A stretch of DNA of 13,013 nucleotides from positions 1-13,013 of the forward strand of contig NAOQ01000134.1 in the NCBI GenBank assembly GCA_002751075.1, written 5' to 3'. Origin of the DNA: Ichthyophonus hoferi (lineage: Eukaryota > Opisthokonta > Ichthyosporea > Ichthyophonida > Ichthyophonidae). Below are positions 1 through 9,700 of this stretch, one piece after another. The translations under genes were made by a program, and so were the position numbers. Every line of letters starts with the position of its first letter. Position 1 is the first letter of the stretch. Below the pieces are notes generated by a model that ran no database searches, was not told where the DNA came from, and saw only the letters and a program-made list of their open reading frames with translations.

Positions 1-134
1 TAGGTAGGTAGGTAGGTAGATAGGTAGGTAGGTAGATAGATAGGTAGGTAGGTAGGTAGGTAGATAGGTAGGTAGATAGGTAGGTAGGTAGGTAGGCAGA
101 TAGGTAGGTAGGTAGGTAGGTAGGTAGGTAGATA
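1..134. repeat. (TAGG/TAGA)n microsatellite
   Basis: A tetranucleotide array of TAGG units with scattered TAGA variants runs from the window edge for about 33 units and probably continues to the left. It is not a TTAGGG-type telomere. No gene is seen in it. Confidence 0.97.
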
Positions 135-209
135 TCCTTAATCCTATATTCATTTCACTATCACTTATTTCTCTCAGCCTTGTACTACCTTGCATAAAAG
201 AGAGTAAAT

Positions 210-277
210 TATATGTATATATATATATATATATATGTGTGTGTATGTGTGCGCGTTTGTGTGTGTATATAAATATA
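210..277. repeat. (TA)n(TG)n compound microsatellite
   Basis: A (TA)n run passes into (TG)n with a few CG and TT interruptions and returns to TA. This is a potential Z-DNA-type alternating purine-pyrimidine stretch. It has no coding content. Confidence 0.9.
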
Positions 278-310
278 CAGAAGATAATAGCATAGTTTGT
301 TGTAAAGTAA

Positions 311-351
311 TTTCTATCTATCTATCTATATATATATATATATATATATAA
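311..351. repeat. (TCTA)n(TA)n microsatellite
   Basis: About four TCTA units are followed directly by about ten TA units. This is a simple repeat, close to the preceding TA/TG repeat. Confidence 0.93.
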
Positions 352-814
352 TCACATACTATGCAATACCTGCATGTTAGGGTGCTAGATGATTGACCAG
401 TGTGGCTAGGTACGACCAATGATTCCTTGCATCCTACTTTTTGTCTCTTCCTAGAACGTTCCCGTTCTGTGAGTGGTTGGCCCATATTGTCGCCTGGGAA
501 TTTTCATTAATAATTAATAATTAGTCAATAAAAAGATTATTTTAAAAAACGAAGGTATTTGATTGATGGACTTTGATGACAAGCATTGGATCAAAAGTAA
601 AAAAATAGCCAATAAAAATAAAAAACAAAAAATATGTTATAATGCTTCTTAGAATTTAAAATATAATACTTGTCATTTATTGGTAAATGTAACATAACTT
701 ATAATTCATTGAATATAAATAAAACATTAATGCTATCCAATACAAATCAATTACTTTTAATTACACTAATATAAATATACTATCAACTCCTCCATCAATA
801 TAGCTGATAGAGCT
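352..814. other. Non-coding stretch with an HSE-like palindrome
   Basis: No ORF or exon can be supported here. The first 140 bases are less AT-rich than the rest. They contain AGAACGTTCCCGTTCT (453-468), which holds the palindrome GAACGTTC and a second TTC three bases on. This partly fits the nGAAnnTTCnnGAA spacing of heat-shock elements. The remainder is AT-rich with no structure I can name. Confidence 0.5.
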
Positions 815-1200
815 TTATATATATAATAAGATAATAGAATAATAGAATATAATAATAATACATTCTAATAATACAGCATAATATAATAGCATATATCTAA
901 TTATGTAATAATGACATAATATAATAACGCAGTACAATATAATAATATAATAATATAATAATAGTATGACAATATCATATACAATACTATATATATATAG
1001 TACTATCTCAATAAATATATAAGACCTTAATAGATAGTAAAATAAGAAACATAGCGTTATATACAGTATATATGTGTATATATAATTATGATGCAAAACA
1101 ACATATGTATCTATGTCTATATATTAATACAACAATATTTATATAACACTATAGCAATATAAAACAACATATATATATATCCTATACAAGCATACACTAT
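815..1200. repeat. AT-only low-complexity tract
   Basis: This is a long run made mainly of ATA, ATAAT and TAATA units with short TA repeats. It stays open in some frames only because G and C are nearly absent. The implied peptides are almost entirely I, Y and L and are not credible proteins. Confidence 0.85.
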
Positions 1201-1299
1201 TCTAATCGCACCCAAGATCCAAGGTCCCTGATCCAAAATTACAGTCTACAATGATACATGTTTGTGCATGACAAGAGGTTTTGCTACAAAGACATCTAA

Positions 1300-1465
1300 G
1301 GTATGTATGATAGTATGATAATCTGATAGTATGTATGTATAATAGTATGATAGTATTATAGTATATATGATAGTACGTAGGATAGTACGATAGTATGCAT
1401 TATAGTATGTATAATCGTATGTCTGATAGTAAGATAGCATATGAGATAGTATAATACATATACAC
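1300..1465. repeat. Degenerate GATAGTA minisatellite
   Basis: About a dozen imperfect copies of a 7-10 base unit (GATAGTA, GATAGTATG, TATAGTATG) are strung together. Units vary in length and sequence, so the array is old or error-prone. It carries a dense series of GATA tetramers on the plus strand, which could bind GATA-type factors, but the simpler reading is a decayed tandem repeat. The minus-strand ORF across it (1246-1512) is a by-product. Confidence 0.85.
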
Positions 1466-1510
1466 ATACATACAAAGACATAACATCCATAGCCATAGCA
1501 AACATCAATC

Positions 1511-3714
1511 ATACATACTATTTCCTCTCCTGATCATAACGCTCATCACCTACCTATATCCTCCACCATGGTCCTTATTTTCACCCTCTACACTTCCTAT
1601 ACAATGCCAGGTTGGCTATCGCATGACCTGGGTCATGTTTGGCGTAAGATAACTAACCTAACCACAATACGTCATTAAAATAAAGGCATGTACAAGTGGA
1701 GCCTAGAAGCTATGAGTTACTATGATGTTATATGCCTTAATAAGATATAAGAGAGAAATACAAACCAAGTTGGAACATAAATTCTAAATAATGAGGAAGA
1801 TTTGTGCGTGGTAGGATAACAGATCGTCTAACCTTGAAAAACATACACTGATTTATAGTGTTATTATTTCCATAAACTGAAACATAAAATGATACTACTA
1901 TACTTCATGTTGTATTGAAAATGTCAATGCAATGGCTGTACTATATAGGTGGATGTGCGTGTGTTGAAAGCGGCAATCAAATTAACTTGAAACAGGAATA
2001 GAAATGATCTAAGTTGATAGGGGAGATACGGAAGATGAGGAAAGAATGCAACAAAGCCTGGCAGAATTTACAATAATGTTGTTGTTTGCTACCTAACATG
2101 ATAAAAATAAAACTCTTACATAGAAAACATGAGAAAATTCATTGAAGTCCTGAGACATTATTCTGCATTCATGCCTTAGTGAAATGTGGTATAGCTGTAT
2201 GCTAGTGGTATGTTGTATGTATATTGTGTGTATATACACCCACTTTCTAGGGAAAAGGTTAAGAGAATAAATAAATAGTTAAAGGTGCGTGAGTTTAGGT
2301 ACTAGCTTAGCCTAGCTTAGCCTAAATAAACAATCAATCCATATATATCATAATTAAAAACAAATTAAGCCATCCCTTTGCCACCTTAGTCATATTTATT
2401 TTAGTGGCACGGCTTGGGGAATAAGAAGGTGCCATCAGTAAAATAACCAATCGGTGAGCTTGGATCGTCTAGAGCGATAGGGCTAGAACACTGGTTTTAG
2501 CTTTATATTTTTATTTTTAGGTGTTGCGCGAGGATATAATTGTTTATTATAAATGATCTGCTGTAGGTTTACTTAGTCCTAGAAAACGTATAAATGGGGT
2601 TTCTAGCATTTTATACTTACTTATAAGTTTTATATATTATTTATAATTTACTAACTAAAATAAGTATAATAACTAGATAGAGTACTAATCATAAAACCTT
2701 TTTATCAAAACGTCACTTCCATGAGAAAAACCTGGTTTCTTGTAACTGAGTCGATATATAACTTAACCCCTTAGATAAATTTTTATATCGCGTTTCCAAT
2801 TAAATAAACGCTTGCCCTTCCCGCAACCAATTCAGGTTTAAATTTCATTTTACTAATGCTGGTATTGGTGTTATGTTAGCTAACTAACGTCCAGGGTAAT
2901 CATAATTTCCAACATATAGGTTGTACAACATTTAATTAATTTCATCACATATCAAGAACATTCTTATAACCAAATTCCGATATCAAAAATAAAAAAAATT
3001 GAAAAGAGTATATAATTAGTAGTGTATAAATGAAAAAAACATGTATTAAATATCAATGTAAGCAAATACATTTTCCGCGTATATTATATGATTATAATAA
3101 TAATCTAGGAGTATAGATAGATGATGGATGGTAAATCAATTTCATAAAATTTATAATTACAAAAACATTTTAAGCATTAAAGTTCTAGGCAACTATGACC
3201 AAATAATTTAAAATAAATTATCTCTCTTCTAAATTATCAAATATTGTTATTATGTTTTATCAATTTTTTTACCCTGTCCAGAACGTCAAACCATTGGTGA
3301 ATGCATCATAAAACACTACTTAAAAAATGAATCTTTGAAAGTGTGAAATCTTAAGCTCTATCAACTTATCCTTATATGTATTATGGAATATGACTCTAAT
3401 GACTGCCATGTGCAAATATGGTCTGGTAGTATATACGCATTCTGATTGACGGCATATGCGTAAGTTTATAAGTTGTTCCTAAATAATTACTGCTAATAGG
3501 TGCTTTCACATCTTTGTTGTAGGATGATTTGATAATATATTGATTAAATCCCAGCCAAAACATGCTAATGCTCGATGTTTCTCTTGTGTTTATATTATGC
3601 CCCCATTGGGCCTATCTAAAGCCTATAGCCTGACACCATTCCATCATCGTTGTAAGGCAAATGAAACAGCTGATACATGCATTCAGTAAATGAATTGCAT
3701 GAAAAGATCTTTTA
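1511..3714. other. Long gene-free intergenic DNA
   Basis: I see no exon, RNA gene or mobile element in these 2.2 kb. Small structures noted are a 16-base palindrome CATGACCTGGGTCATG (1622-1637), a 10-bp unit TAGCTTAGCC repeated twice (2303-2322), and a GC-richer patch at 2379-2434 with two mutually exclusive 6-bp stems. The rest is AT-rich. Confidence 0.5.
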
Positions 3715-3718
3715 ATAT

Positions 3719-3800
3719 ATCCAATAGGAACTAATATACTAAAACCAATTAATCCTATTGGATTGATATTAGCCAATGGAAATGATTATAAATTTAATAT
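3719..3800. promoter_or_regulatory. CCAAT-box cluster
   Basis: Four CCAAT pentamers lie within 57 bases: plus strand at 3721, 3745 and 3773, and minus strand (ATTGG) at 3757. The first and third form an inverted repeat with 11-bp arms (ATCCAATAGGA and TCCTATTGGAT). An AATATGGCGCCGC patch follows at about 3797. This looks like a promoter element for the NF-Y/HAP complex, but no credible gene starts downstream on either strand, so function is unproven. Confidence 0.35.
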
Positions 3801-5228
3801 GGCGCCGCACAGTTATTTCTATTAAATGTCATTGTTAACATATTCATTCATCACTGCCCAAACTCCACATAATCTTGACGAATAAGGGTTATGAAATTTT
3901 TATCTTAATTCCTTTGCTTGCAATAGTCGCCTGTTACCCTGAATATGGGTGAGATATTTAATACAGGCTGATATCGACTATGTTAACCCTTACAGATATG
4001 TATATATATATATGTTCTAGAAAGGTTTGTTTGGATTATACCAAAATTACACACGACTGATCATAATGATAACCTTATGAGGACGGTTGTCAATGAGTAA
4101 TCTCTTGGCCATATATACTTTAGTTATCGTCCTATAAGTTTTATAGATAAGCCTTTCCATTTGATTAGAAATTTTAATCTTAATTTTGTGGATTGTATCT
4201 GGTTTTGGTTTTTCCTACTATAAAAAAAATAAAGGTCAACTATCATATTATCAAACTGCAACGATCTTTCTTTATCAAACGAATAATGCTAAACATACCA
4301 ATAAAAAAGCATCTGGGCATAATGGGATAATGAGTATATGTTTGATGCAAATGCGTAAGTCTATAGTAGGATCCATATTGAAAACAGCATGTGGTTAGAC
4401 AAATTTAATGTTGAATGAAGCTATATATACAACACGGATGAAAAACAGTTATAGCCTAAAATAAATAACTAAATGTTGAGAATAATAAGTAGAGGCAAGT
4501 GCGCTCCTATTACCCATATTGGTTTAGAAGGAAAGCGAATATCAAATTAAAGAGCGTCTTTACGTGTCCTTTTGTACATACGGAGTACAGATATGCTAAA
4601 ATATATTTTTAATATTAAGCAAGTCAGCAGGACTTGTCTTACTTAGGCAGTATGCCTAGGGAATGTATTATCTGGACCTAAAACATACGATCTGAAATGG
4701 CTTGTTATATAGATAGTCACAGGACCTCTTGTTGGTTGGTTCAATTTTTTATCGATTATCTTGGATTGTCATTTAACACCATTATATTGCACTAAATATT
4801 TTTTCAGACTACATATATAATAATAATTGTCAATAATATTAAATGTTTCTAGTTATATTATGGCCTATGTTAAGCGGAAACGCCAAAGCTGTTCGTGATT
4901 GGGCTACTTGCAATAGGCGAAGGAAGCAAAACAATTTATGTAAGGGTTGAAGATCAAGAGAGTAAAAAAGAAAATGAAGAAAAACCATAATATTATGGTC
5001 TTTATTTATTAATAATATCAAAATACCATTATTCTTTAACAAGATTATTAGGCGAGAAAATTATACGAGACTTTTCGTAATGTCTCTCAAAAATAACATT
5101 GGATGGGGTGAATTATATCGTCAGATTCAGCAACCCTCCCTTAATTGTTTTAAAAAATACATAAATTAATTAAATATTCCTCTTTAAACAATAATTTCTT
5201 ATTAAAATTATAAAATTATACATATAGA
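3801..5228. other. Gene-free intergenic DNA with twin hairpins
   Basis: No convincing coding region is present. The open frame at 4186-4398 lacks an ATG start and a protein-like composition. At 4620-4658 two short perfect hairpins stand side by side (CAAGTC/GACTTG and TAGGCA/TGCCTA). No RNA family is recognised. Confidence 0.45.
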
Positions 5229-5480
5229 ATGTTATATTTAGAAAATATGAAAGGGTTCTATCAATGGCAAGAGCCGCCTCTTTTTTTTTTTGACAGTTAC
5301 ATTGAATATTTTATTTTAACTGTATTTTATTCTCTGCTTGTAATTGCAGCTGTCATCTATAATGGTCAAGATAAAAAATACAACACAGTAAGAGAACAGC
5401 TAAACAAACTAAAGTTGACACTTAAATGGATAGCTTACTGTGCCTTAAATTTGAATATTGGCAACAATAAGGACCTGTGA
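5229..5480 (+). CDS. Possible small membrane protein (weak)
   Basis: An ATG-started ORF of 83 codons. Visible features are one hydrophobic stretch at about residues 24-44 (IEYFILTVFYSLLVIAAVIY), fitting a single membrane helix, followed by a lysine-rich segment (about 48-66). I recognise no family. A 12-base T run encodes part of a Phe run (about residues 19-21). It has more varied residues than the low-complexity ORFs nearby, but no promoter, intron or homology supports it, and an ORF of this length can arise by chance in AT-rich DNA. Confidence 0.2.
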   Translation: MLYLENMKGFYQWQEPPLFFFDSYIEYFILTVFYSLLVIAAVIYNGQDKKYNTVREQLNKLKLTLKWIAYCALNLNIGNNKDL

Positions 5481-6077
5481 ATCATAAGGGGCAAGTGTTA
5501 CTAGCAGATTAAGATAGAAGTACTCTCAAAGGCACGTTGTGCAACTGACCGTTCATAAATATTCTTATCGACTAATACAATTCATGGAAGATAACAGAGA
5601 CCCATTAGGAATGTCTGATCAGATTTCGACTACAGTGTACATATTATACTATCGTATTCTGATTGGATGGATACCTAAGGCTCACTGGGGCTGATATGAC
5701 TTTGATAGAACAGTATTAAGATATGATCATCAGCTGTACATTCTCAAAAGTCTAAAATAGTAAATAATACAATGGTATACCTGGGACCAAGATACTGAAC
5801 ATAATTTCACAAAGATGTGCGTATAATTGCAATTACAAAATACATACTTATGTTATCATATAGGCAACAGTAATCCCTCTCAAACAAGTTTTTGTTTAGC
5901 TATTTGGTAGCCATATGTGCAGATATATTTGATCTTGTTGAACATATCAGTATTTGATTAAAAATCGCATTTAAATATTCTTTACCAACCATTTGAAGCC
6001 AATTATATTACCTATCTCATCATTAGCTTAAGGGTATGTTATAAGACCACACTTTCTTGTCTTAAATATCTAGTTTA
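5481..6077. other. Gene-free intergenic DNA
   Basis: No ORF, exon or repeat of note can be supported here. The stretch separates the weak ORF at 5229 from the dispersed repeat at 6078. Confidence 0.45.
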
Positions 6078-6263
6078 AAGCAGTTACTATTGCCGATTTC
6101 AACCTGTGTAGCTACTGTCACCCACTATAGATGTCAGCCGTAATTGCAACCAGAGAATTAAATAAAGGCAAAGAAACTTTATTCATTATCCATGTAGAAA
6201 ACAAGATATGAATCCTGCTACAGTGACTTACTTGTAGCTGGCATCATTAAGCAGTTACTATTG
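6078..6263 (+). repeat. Dispersed repeat, copy 1 (LTR-tail-like)
   Basis: This segment aligns by eye, with gaps, to 11930-12070 in the same orientation. Shared blocks in order are CAGT..(C/T)ATTGC, GA(T/C)TTCA, CCTGTGTA, CAGAGAATT, CTTTATTC and a CT(A/G)CTACAG block. It is bounded by a 15-bp direct repeat AAGCAGTTACTATTG at 6078-6092 and 6249-6263. The A-rich run followed by CTTTATTC recalls the R/U5 part of a retroelement LTR, but no TG...CA ends or coding region are attached, so the family is unknown. Confidence 0.4.
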
Positions 6264-6796
6264 ACATATATTCTCGTTTGTCATATCTAATTTGGCTTGC
6301 ATTTTTCAATCACACAAGGCTTAAACCTGGAATAAACATAGCCTATCTTCTTACTACTTAATTAATAATTATCCCAGGACAGATACAGGTGTTTGTACCT
6401 TCCTTCTTTTACATTATAATTCTATATGTATTATCCTTTTATATCTACTTAAAAATCAGTCTTTTACATCTACATCTAACATATATGCATATAATGGCTT
6501 ATGCACTTTGTTGTTTTTTTTTACCAAGTGTGCATAATCTGACCAGTTGCCACACCCTTCTCAGGTCTCTATTTATCGGCAATTGGAGTGATCCAGGTAT
6601 ATTGAGGGATCATACTATTATCCAAGGGATTAGATAGTGAATCGGAGTATATTAATTATTTGTATATTTATGTCATACTTTGCACACATGTTTTAAATAT
6701 ATATCTTATATTCTATAAAGCCAACTTTGCACTATCTAGAATGCTATGATAATTGTGGTTATAGTTATAGATGTAAATAAATTTAATTGCATGAGG
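6264..6796. other. Gene-free intergenic DNA
   Basis: No supportable gene. The open frame at 6389-6637 has no ATG at its 5' end and encodes a Leu/Ile/Tyr-rich peptide typical of chance ORFs in AT-rich DNA. Confidence 0.45.
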
Positions 6797-7702
6797 TTAT
6801 ATGATATTTTTGGAATGTTTCCAAGTCTAATCTCAATGTAGTTAATAACCAAAATCTGATATATGTCTAGGAGGCTCTTTATAAAGCTGGCGTTTATTCA
6901 CTATCCCATATTTTGGTGAGTAAGAAATTGCCACAGAGGTCTCAACTTGAATATACACAGGGAATTGTATAACACAATGGGATTTGATTAGTTTATATTC
7001 GTTTTTGTCGTATCTGGTATTATAGTCGTTTGCTTGATAGTGGGGACAGGATTATGATCTGTATTAGGATCTTAAAAGGGTATTTTTCTGAGCAGCATAT
7101 CTCATATTCAATTTAATTGGCTTTAACTTAACATATAATAATAGTAAGGCATTGCATTGAAATAATGAGTAACACTGAAGTATTCGGGAAAGTTATATTG
7201 AATGGTTTGATCATGTTAATCCTAATGTAGAAAATAACCGTAATTGCCTTTATGGAAAGTTGTATTAAGTCATATGTTTATATTATTACTGGTCCCGTTC
7301 TTAATAATATGCAAACAATATATATACATTCGTACATATGTAAATAACATCCACTGCCTGCTGACTCATTATCAAGTCCAAATTGTAATATTAATATCAA
7401 GATTGTTTCCTTTCTATATACAGACAGGGTTGTGTTCTTATGACCATATCAGTCCCGAGATACACAATGAGCTCATCTAGGTATTAAAAGAACCACATCA
7501 TCTTATATACAATATATATCAGCCATTGTATTAGCATCTTTATTACTTTTAATTAGGCCATATATATATACATACGTTGTTTGATTATCTTAATTAATTC
7601 TGGTTAATTTATATATCTTCACTAAAGACATTGAATAATATATATTACATTTTATTTTATAAAGATAAGACAATTGTGAACTATACAATGCGATTTGATT
7701 AG
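6797..7702 (+). repeat. Diverged duplication (X-Y ... X'-Y')
   Basis: Two short blocks recur in the same order. Block X (TAATC..AATGTAG..AATAACC) is at 6828-6850 and again at 7217-7239 with 19 of 23 bases identical, both preceded by GTTATAT. Block Y (AATTGT...ACAATG, one variable base, GATTTGATTAG) is at 6963-6991 and again at 7672-7702. The spacing differs, so the second copy would hold extra DNA. This suggests an old tandem duplication or two relics of one repeat. No coding sequence is apparent, including the non-ATG frame at 7244-7480. Confidence 0.35.
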
Positions 7703-7765
7703 CTAAGGATTAAATACCGGATCTAAATTGGATTCAATCAAGCCAAGCTATTCCTTTAATACGGT

Positions 7766-7809
7766 TATATAAGGTCTCAGACCTTAGTTTGAAAAGCAAC
7801 TATTCAAAC
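7766..7809 (+). promoter_or_regulatory. TATA-like box with two adjacent hairpins
   Basis: TATATAAG (7766-7773) overlaps a perfect 8-bp inverted repeat (7770-7786, TAAGGTCT/AGACCTTA around one C). A second perfect inverted repeat follows directly (GTTTGAA at 7787-7793 with TTCAAAC at 7803-7809). The TATA-like box lies 76 bases before the ATG at 7842, a plausible core-promoter distance. If it is transcribed, the leader would fold into one or two hairpins. Function is inferred only. Confidence 0.3.
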
Positions 7810-7841
7810 ACAAAACTACAAAAAAGGTAACATTAGAAAAA

Positions 7842-8000
7842 ATGAATACAGTTATAGACAAACACAAACATAGTCTTAGAGTTGGAGTAGAAAACTTTCA
7901 TAAAATGATTATACTAGTTGAAGATATTGTAGTTGGAAAATTGGTACAGAAAACAAAACCTTCAAAAGATGTTTACACCTATGCATGGAATATAGGATAA
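7842..8000 (+). CDS. Possible 52-residue small protein (weak)
   Basis: This short ORF starts with ATG in an A-rich context (AAAAAATGA), common for fungal starts, and lies behind a TATA-like box and a two-hairpin leader. The peptide is mixed, with basic residues (DKHKH near residue 8) and a hydrophobic centre (MIILVEDIVVG, about 22-32). I recognise no family. A second frame overlaps it (ATG at 7985, stop at 8141-8143, 52 codons) and includes the protein-like piece DEQMEHWSGVDYKDSTG. One of these may be an exon of a spliced gene, but neither frame has clear splice partners. Confidence 0.2.
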   Translation: MNTVIDKHKHSLRVGVENFHKMIILVEDIVVGKLVQKTKPSKDVYTYAWNIG

Positions 8001-8279
8001 AGGATGAACAAATGGAGCACTGGTCTGGGGTTGATTATAAAGATTCCACAGGGACATTGCTCCAATTCTTACTCACCGGAAACGGAGATATTAATCTGTG
8101 TGTGTGTACATGTATGATAGGGTGTATGTATATATGCGTATAAGAAAACATATTGAAGAAATAAAAAAAACGAGTCAGTCTTTATAATCATTCACATTTA
8201 AAAAAGTTTGTAGTAACGCATATCTGTGTATCACACAAAATATACGTTACTATAGAAAGCCTTACTAATAACATACAAC

Positions 8280-8513
8280 CTACATAAAACACCCAACTAT
8301 ACATTTAAATATATATATAAAACTCTTATCACTATTACTAGCAATATCACTAAGCATTAGCAATAGAAAAATCTCTGAAGAGAAGAGAACCGAATCGAAT
8401 GGAACCGAATCGCTTATACCCCACAATCCACCAAACACACCTATGAGCCAAAGGAAAACGTACGTATAGCGAGCGCTGCTTAAACTCCACATAGCCATCA
8501 TAGCCGTGTCCAT
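8280..8513 (-). CDS. Possible 77-residue membrane or secreted protein (weak)
   Basis: From the ATG at 8513, in a good context (GAAATGG), a 77-codon ORF runs to a stop at 8280. It has a hydrophobic segment at about residues 16-32 (YTYVFLWLIGVFGGLWG), and further ones near 47-56 and 65-76, so it could be a small multi-pass membrane protein or begin with a signal anchor. No family is recognised. Just upstream, on the coding strand, are a pyrimidine-rich tract (8535-8592) and a GC-box-like site (8594-8607), the layout of many fungal promoters. The end of the ORF runs into AT-rich DNA. The overlapping frame at 8350-8709 is its shadow. Confidence 0.27.
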   Translation of the reverse strand: MDTAMMAMWSLSSARYTYVFLWLIGVFGGLWGISDSVPFDSVLFSSEIFLLLMLSDIASNSDKSFIYIFKCIVGCFM

Positions 8514-8534
8514 TTCTCGCAATAGATAAGGGTA

Positions 8535-8592
8535 AAGACAGATAGATAGACAGATAGATAGGAAGAGGGAGAAAGAGAAGAGAGAAAGAAGG
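8535..8592. repeat. GATA/GACA repeat and polypurine tract
   Basis: Alternating GATA and GACA units on the plus strand pass into about 30 purines in a row. On the minus strand this is a CT-rich tract, of a kind often found just upstream of fungal start codons. It sits directly before the ORF starting at 8513. Confidence 0.75.
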
Positions 8593-8593
8593 T

Positions 8594-8607
8594 GGGCGAG
8601 GGCGGGG
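8594..8607. promoter_or_regulatory. GC-box-like element
   Basis: GGGCGAGGGCGGGG is an outstandingly GC-rich word in this AT-rich DNA and matches the GC-box core GGGCGG. It could serve the minus-strand ORF at 8513. On the plus strand a TATAAAA motif lies at 8763-8769, but only a 10-codon ORF follows it. Confidence 0.35.
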
Positions 8608-8816
8608 CAGTGTGTTTAACATCAGACAGTGAAGGCGTGATATGCGCCTGTAATTGGTTCTAGACCAGATCACAGGACACAGCCAAACATCTGCATGACA
8701 TCTGTCCAATCGCTATAGGCCATGGATTATAGACAAGACAGAATAGCAAGGACTGTCTTAGCTATAAAATGGGCACTACTATGGTGGATATGGATAGAGA
8801 GATGTCTGCTTAGATG

Positions 8817-8839
8817 TATATATATATATATATATATAT
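8817..8839. repeat. (TA)n microsatellite
   Basis: About eleven TA units. One possible terminal exon of the minus-strand zinc-knuckle gene would read into this repeat, which argues against that exon. Confidence 0.9.
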
Positions 8840-9030
8840 TCGTGTATAGCAGTCTTGGCAAATCATGGTTGTCATAGAAACCAACGTATTCTTGGCGACT
8901 ATGAAATATGCCATAACCAATCATATATATCCTTCAAGGTAGTAGAGAAATTGAAACATATAACATACCTTACCTTCAAAACAACACATAATGCCTATTA
9001 TAGGCAGTAAATAGTGTATGCTATAATAAA

Positions 9031-9050
9031 ATATGGTAGGATATGGTAGG
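9031..9050. repeat. 10-bp unit repeated twice
   Basis: ATATGGTAGG occurs twice in tandem without change. This minor repeat lies in the probable 3' part of the zinc-knuckle gene. Confidence 0.8.
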
Positions 9051-9173
9051 ATTAGCAGAAAAAAGGCAAGGGAAATTAGAGAAGAGGGGTGAAGAAGAAT
9101 GGTAACTGAAAAAAGAAAAAACGAAACAAAAGGAGGGAAAAGGACACATGGATAGAAGGAAAACAACACATAC

Positions 9174-9666
9174 TTATAGTAACGGGATACTGGAAGAGGA
9201 GGGGCAGTGGGTCGTCACCAGAGCCTAGTGGATATTCGCACTAAAAGAGGGGAAAGGTGTTGGTGGATGGATGGTAACCATGATAATGGTGATAGTACTA
9301 ATACTTTATACATAATAGATATATATAGTACTCTCTGTACGCTTAGAATATAGAATTTATGATGGAGAGGAAATATGTTGAAAGTATATTTTAAAACAAA
9401 AGTTAAAATGTAAATATATAAAATCTAGTCCTTTATGTTAATATATGATGTGGCGATAGACAGCATGTAACACAAAACAAATGAATGTATATAGGCCAAG
9501 TTGTTAGGATAGAATAAATCGAAAGCTAAAAATAAATATAGAAAAATATTAATTAGAGAGAAAAGGAGTAGAAGACAGTTCTAGCTAGTACAAAGGACGG
9601 GGAATTATAAATAAATATATTTACCACATTGTATTATGGTAAGGTATGCAATGTTATGTTACGTAT

Positions 9667-9700
<34 letters not shown>

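Noticed and set aside
1-134. Telomeric repeat
   Set aside because: The units are TAGG and TAGA tetramers, not TTAGGG or another known telomere unit.
815-1096. Minus-strand 93-codon ORF
   Set aside because: Almost only I, Y and L codons from an AT-only tract, so it is a low-complexity artefact.
1246-1512. Minus-strand 88-codon ORF
   Set aside because: It lies over the GATAGTA minisatellite and its peptide merely echoes the repeat.
4186-4398. Plus-strand 70-codon ORF
   Set aside because: It starts at TTG, not ATG, and has no protein-like domain, promoter or splice context.
4839-5042. Minus-strand 67-codon ORF
   Set aside because: Short, Leu/Ile-rich and with no supporting signal.
6389-6637. 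Plus-strand 82-codon ORF
   Set aside because: It starts at GTG, is hydrophobic and low in complexity, and has no family resemblance.
7244-7480. Plus-strand 78-codon ORF
   Set aside because: It starts at TTG and crosses a repeat-like region; a chance ORF.
6908-8083. Inverted 12-mer GGTGAGTAAGAA at 6914 and near 8080 as transposon ends
   Set aside because: A 12-bp match is expected several times by chance in 13 kb, and the flanks do not extend it.
8350-8709. Minus-strand 119-codon ORF
   Set aside because: A large part is a translated CT/GATA repeat (runs of L, P, S, I and Y), and it competes with the better-started frame at 8513.
8921-9169. Minus-strand 82-codon ORF as an independent gene
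   Set aside because: Pyrimidine-tract translation rich in F, L and S. Part of it could at most be an exon of the zinc-knuckle gene.
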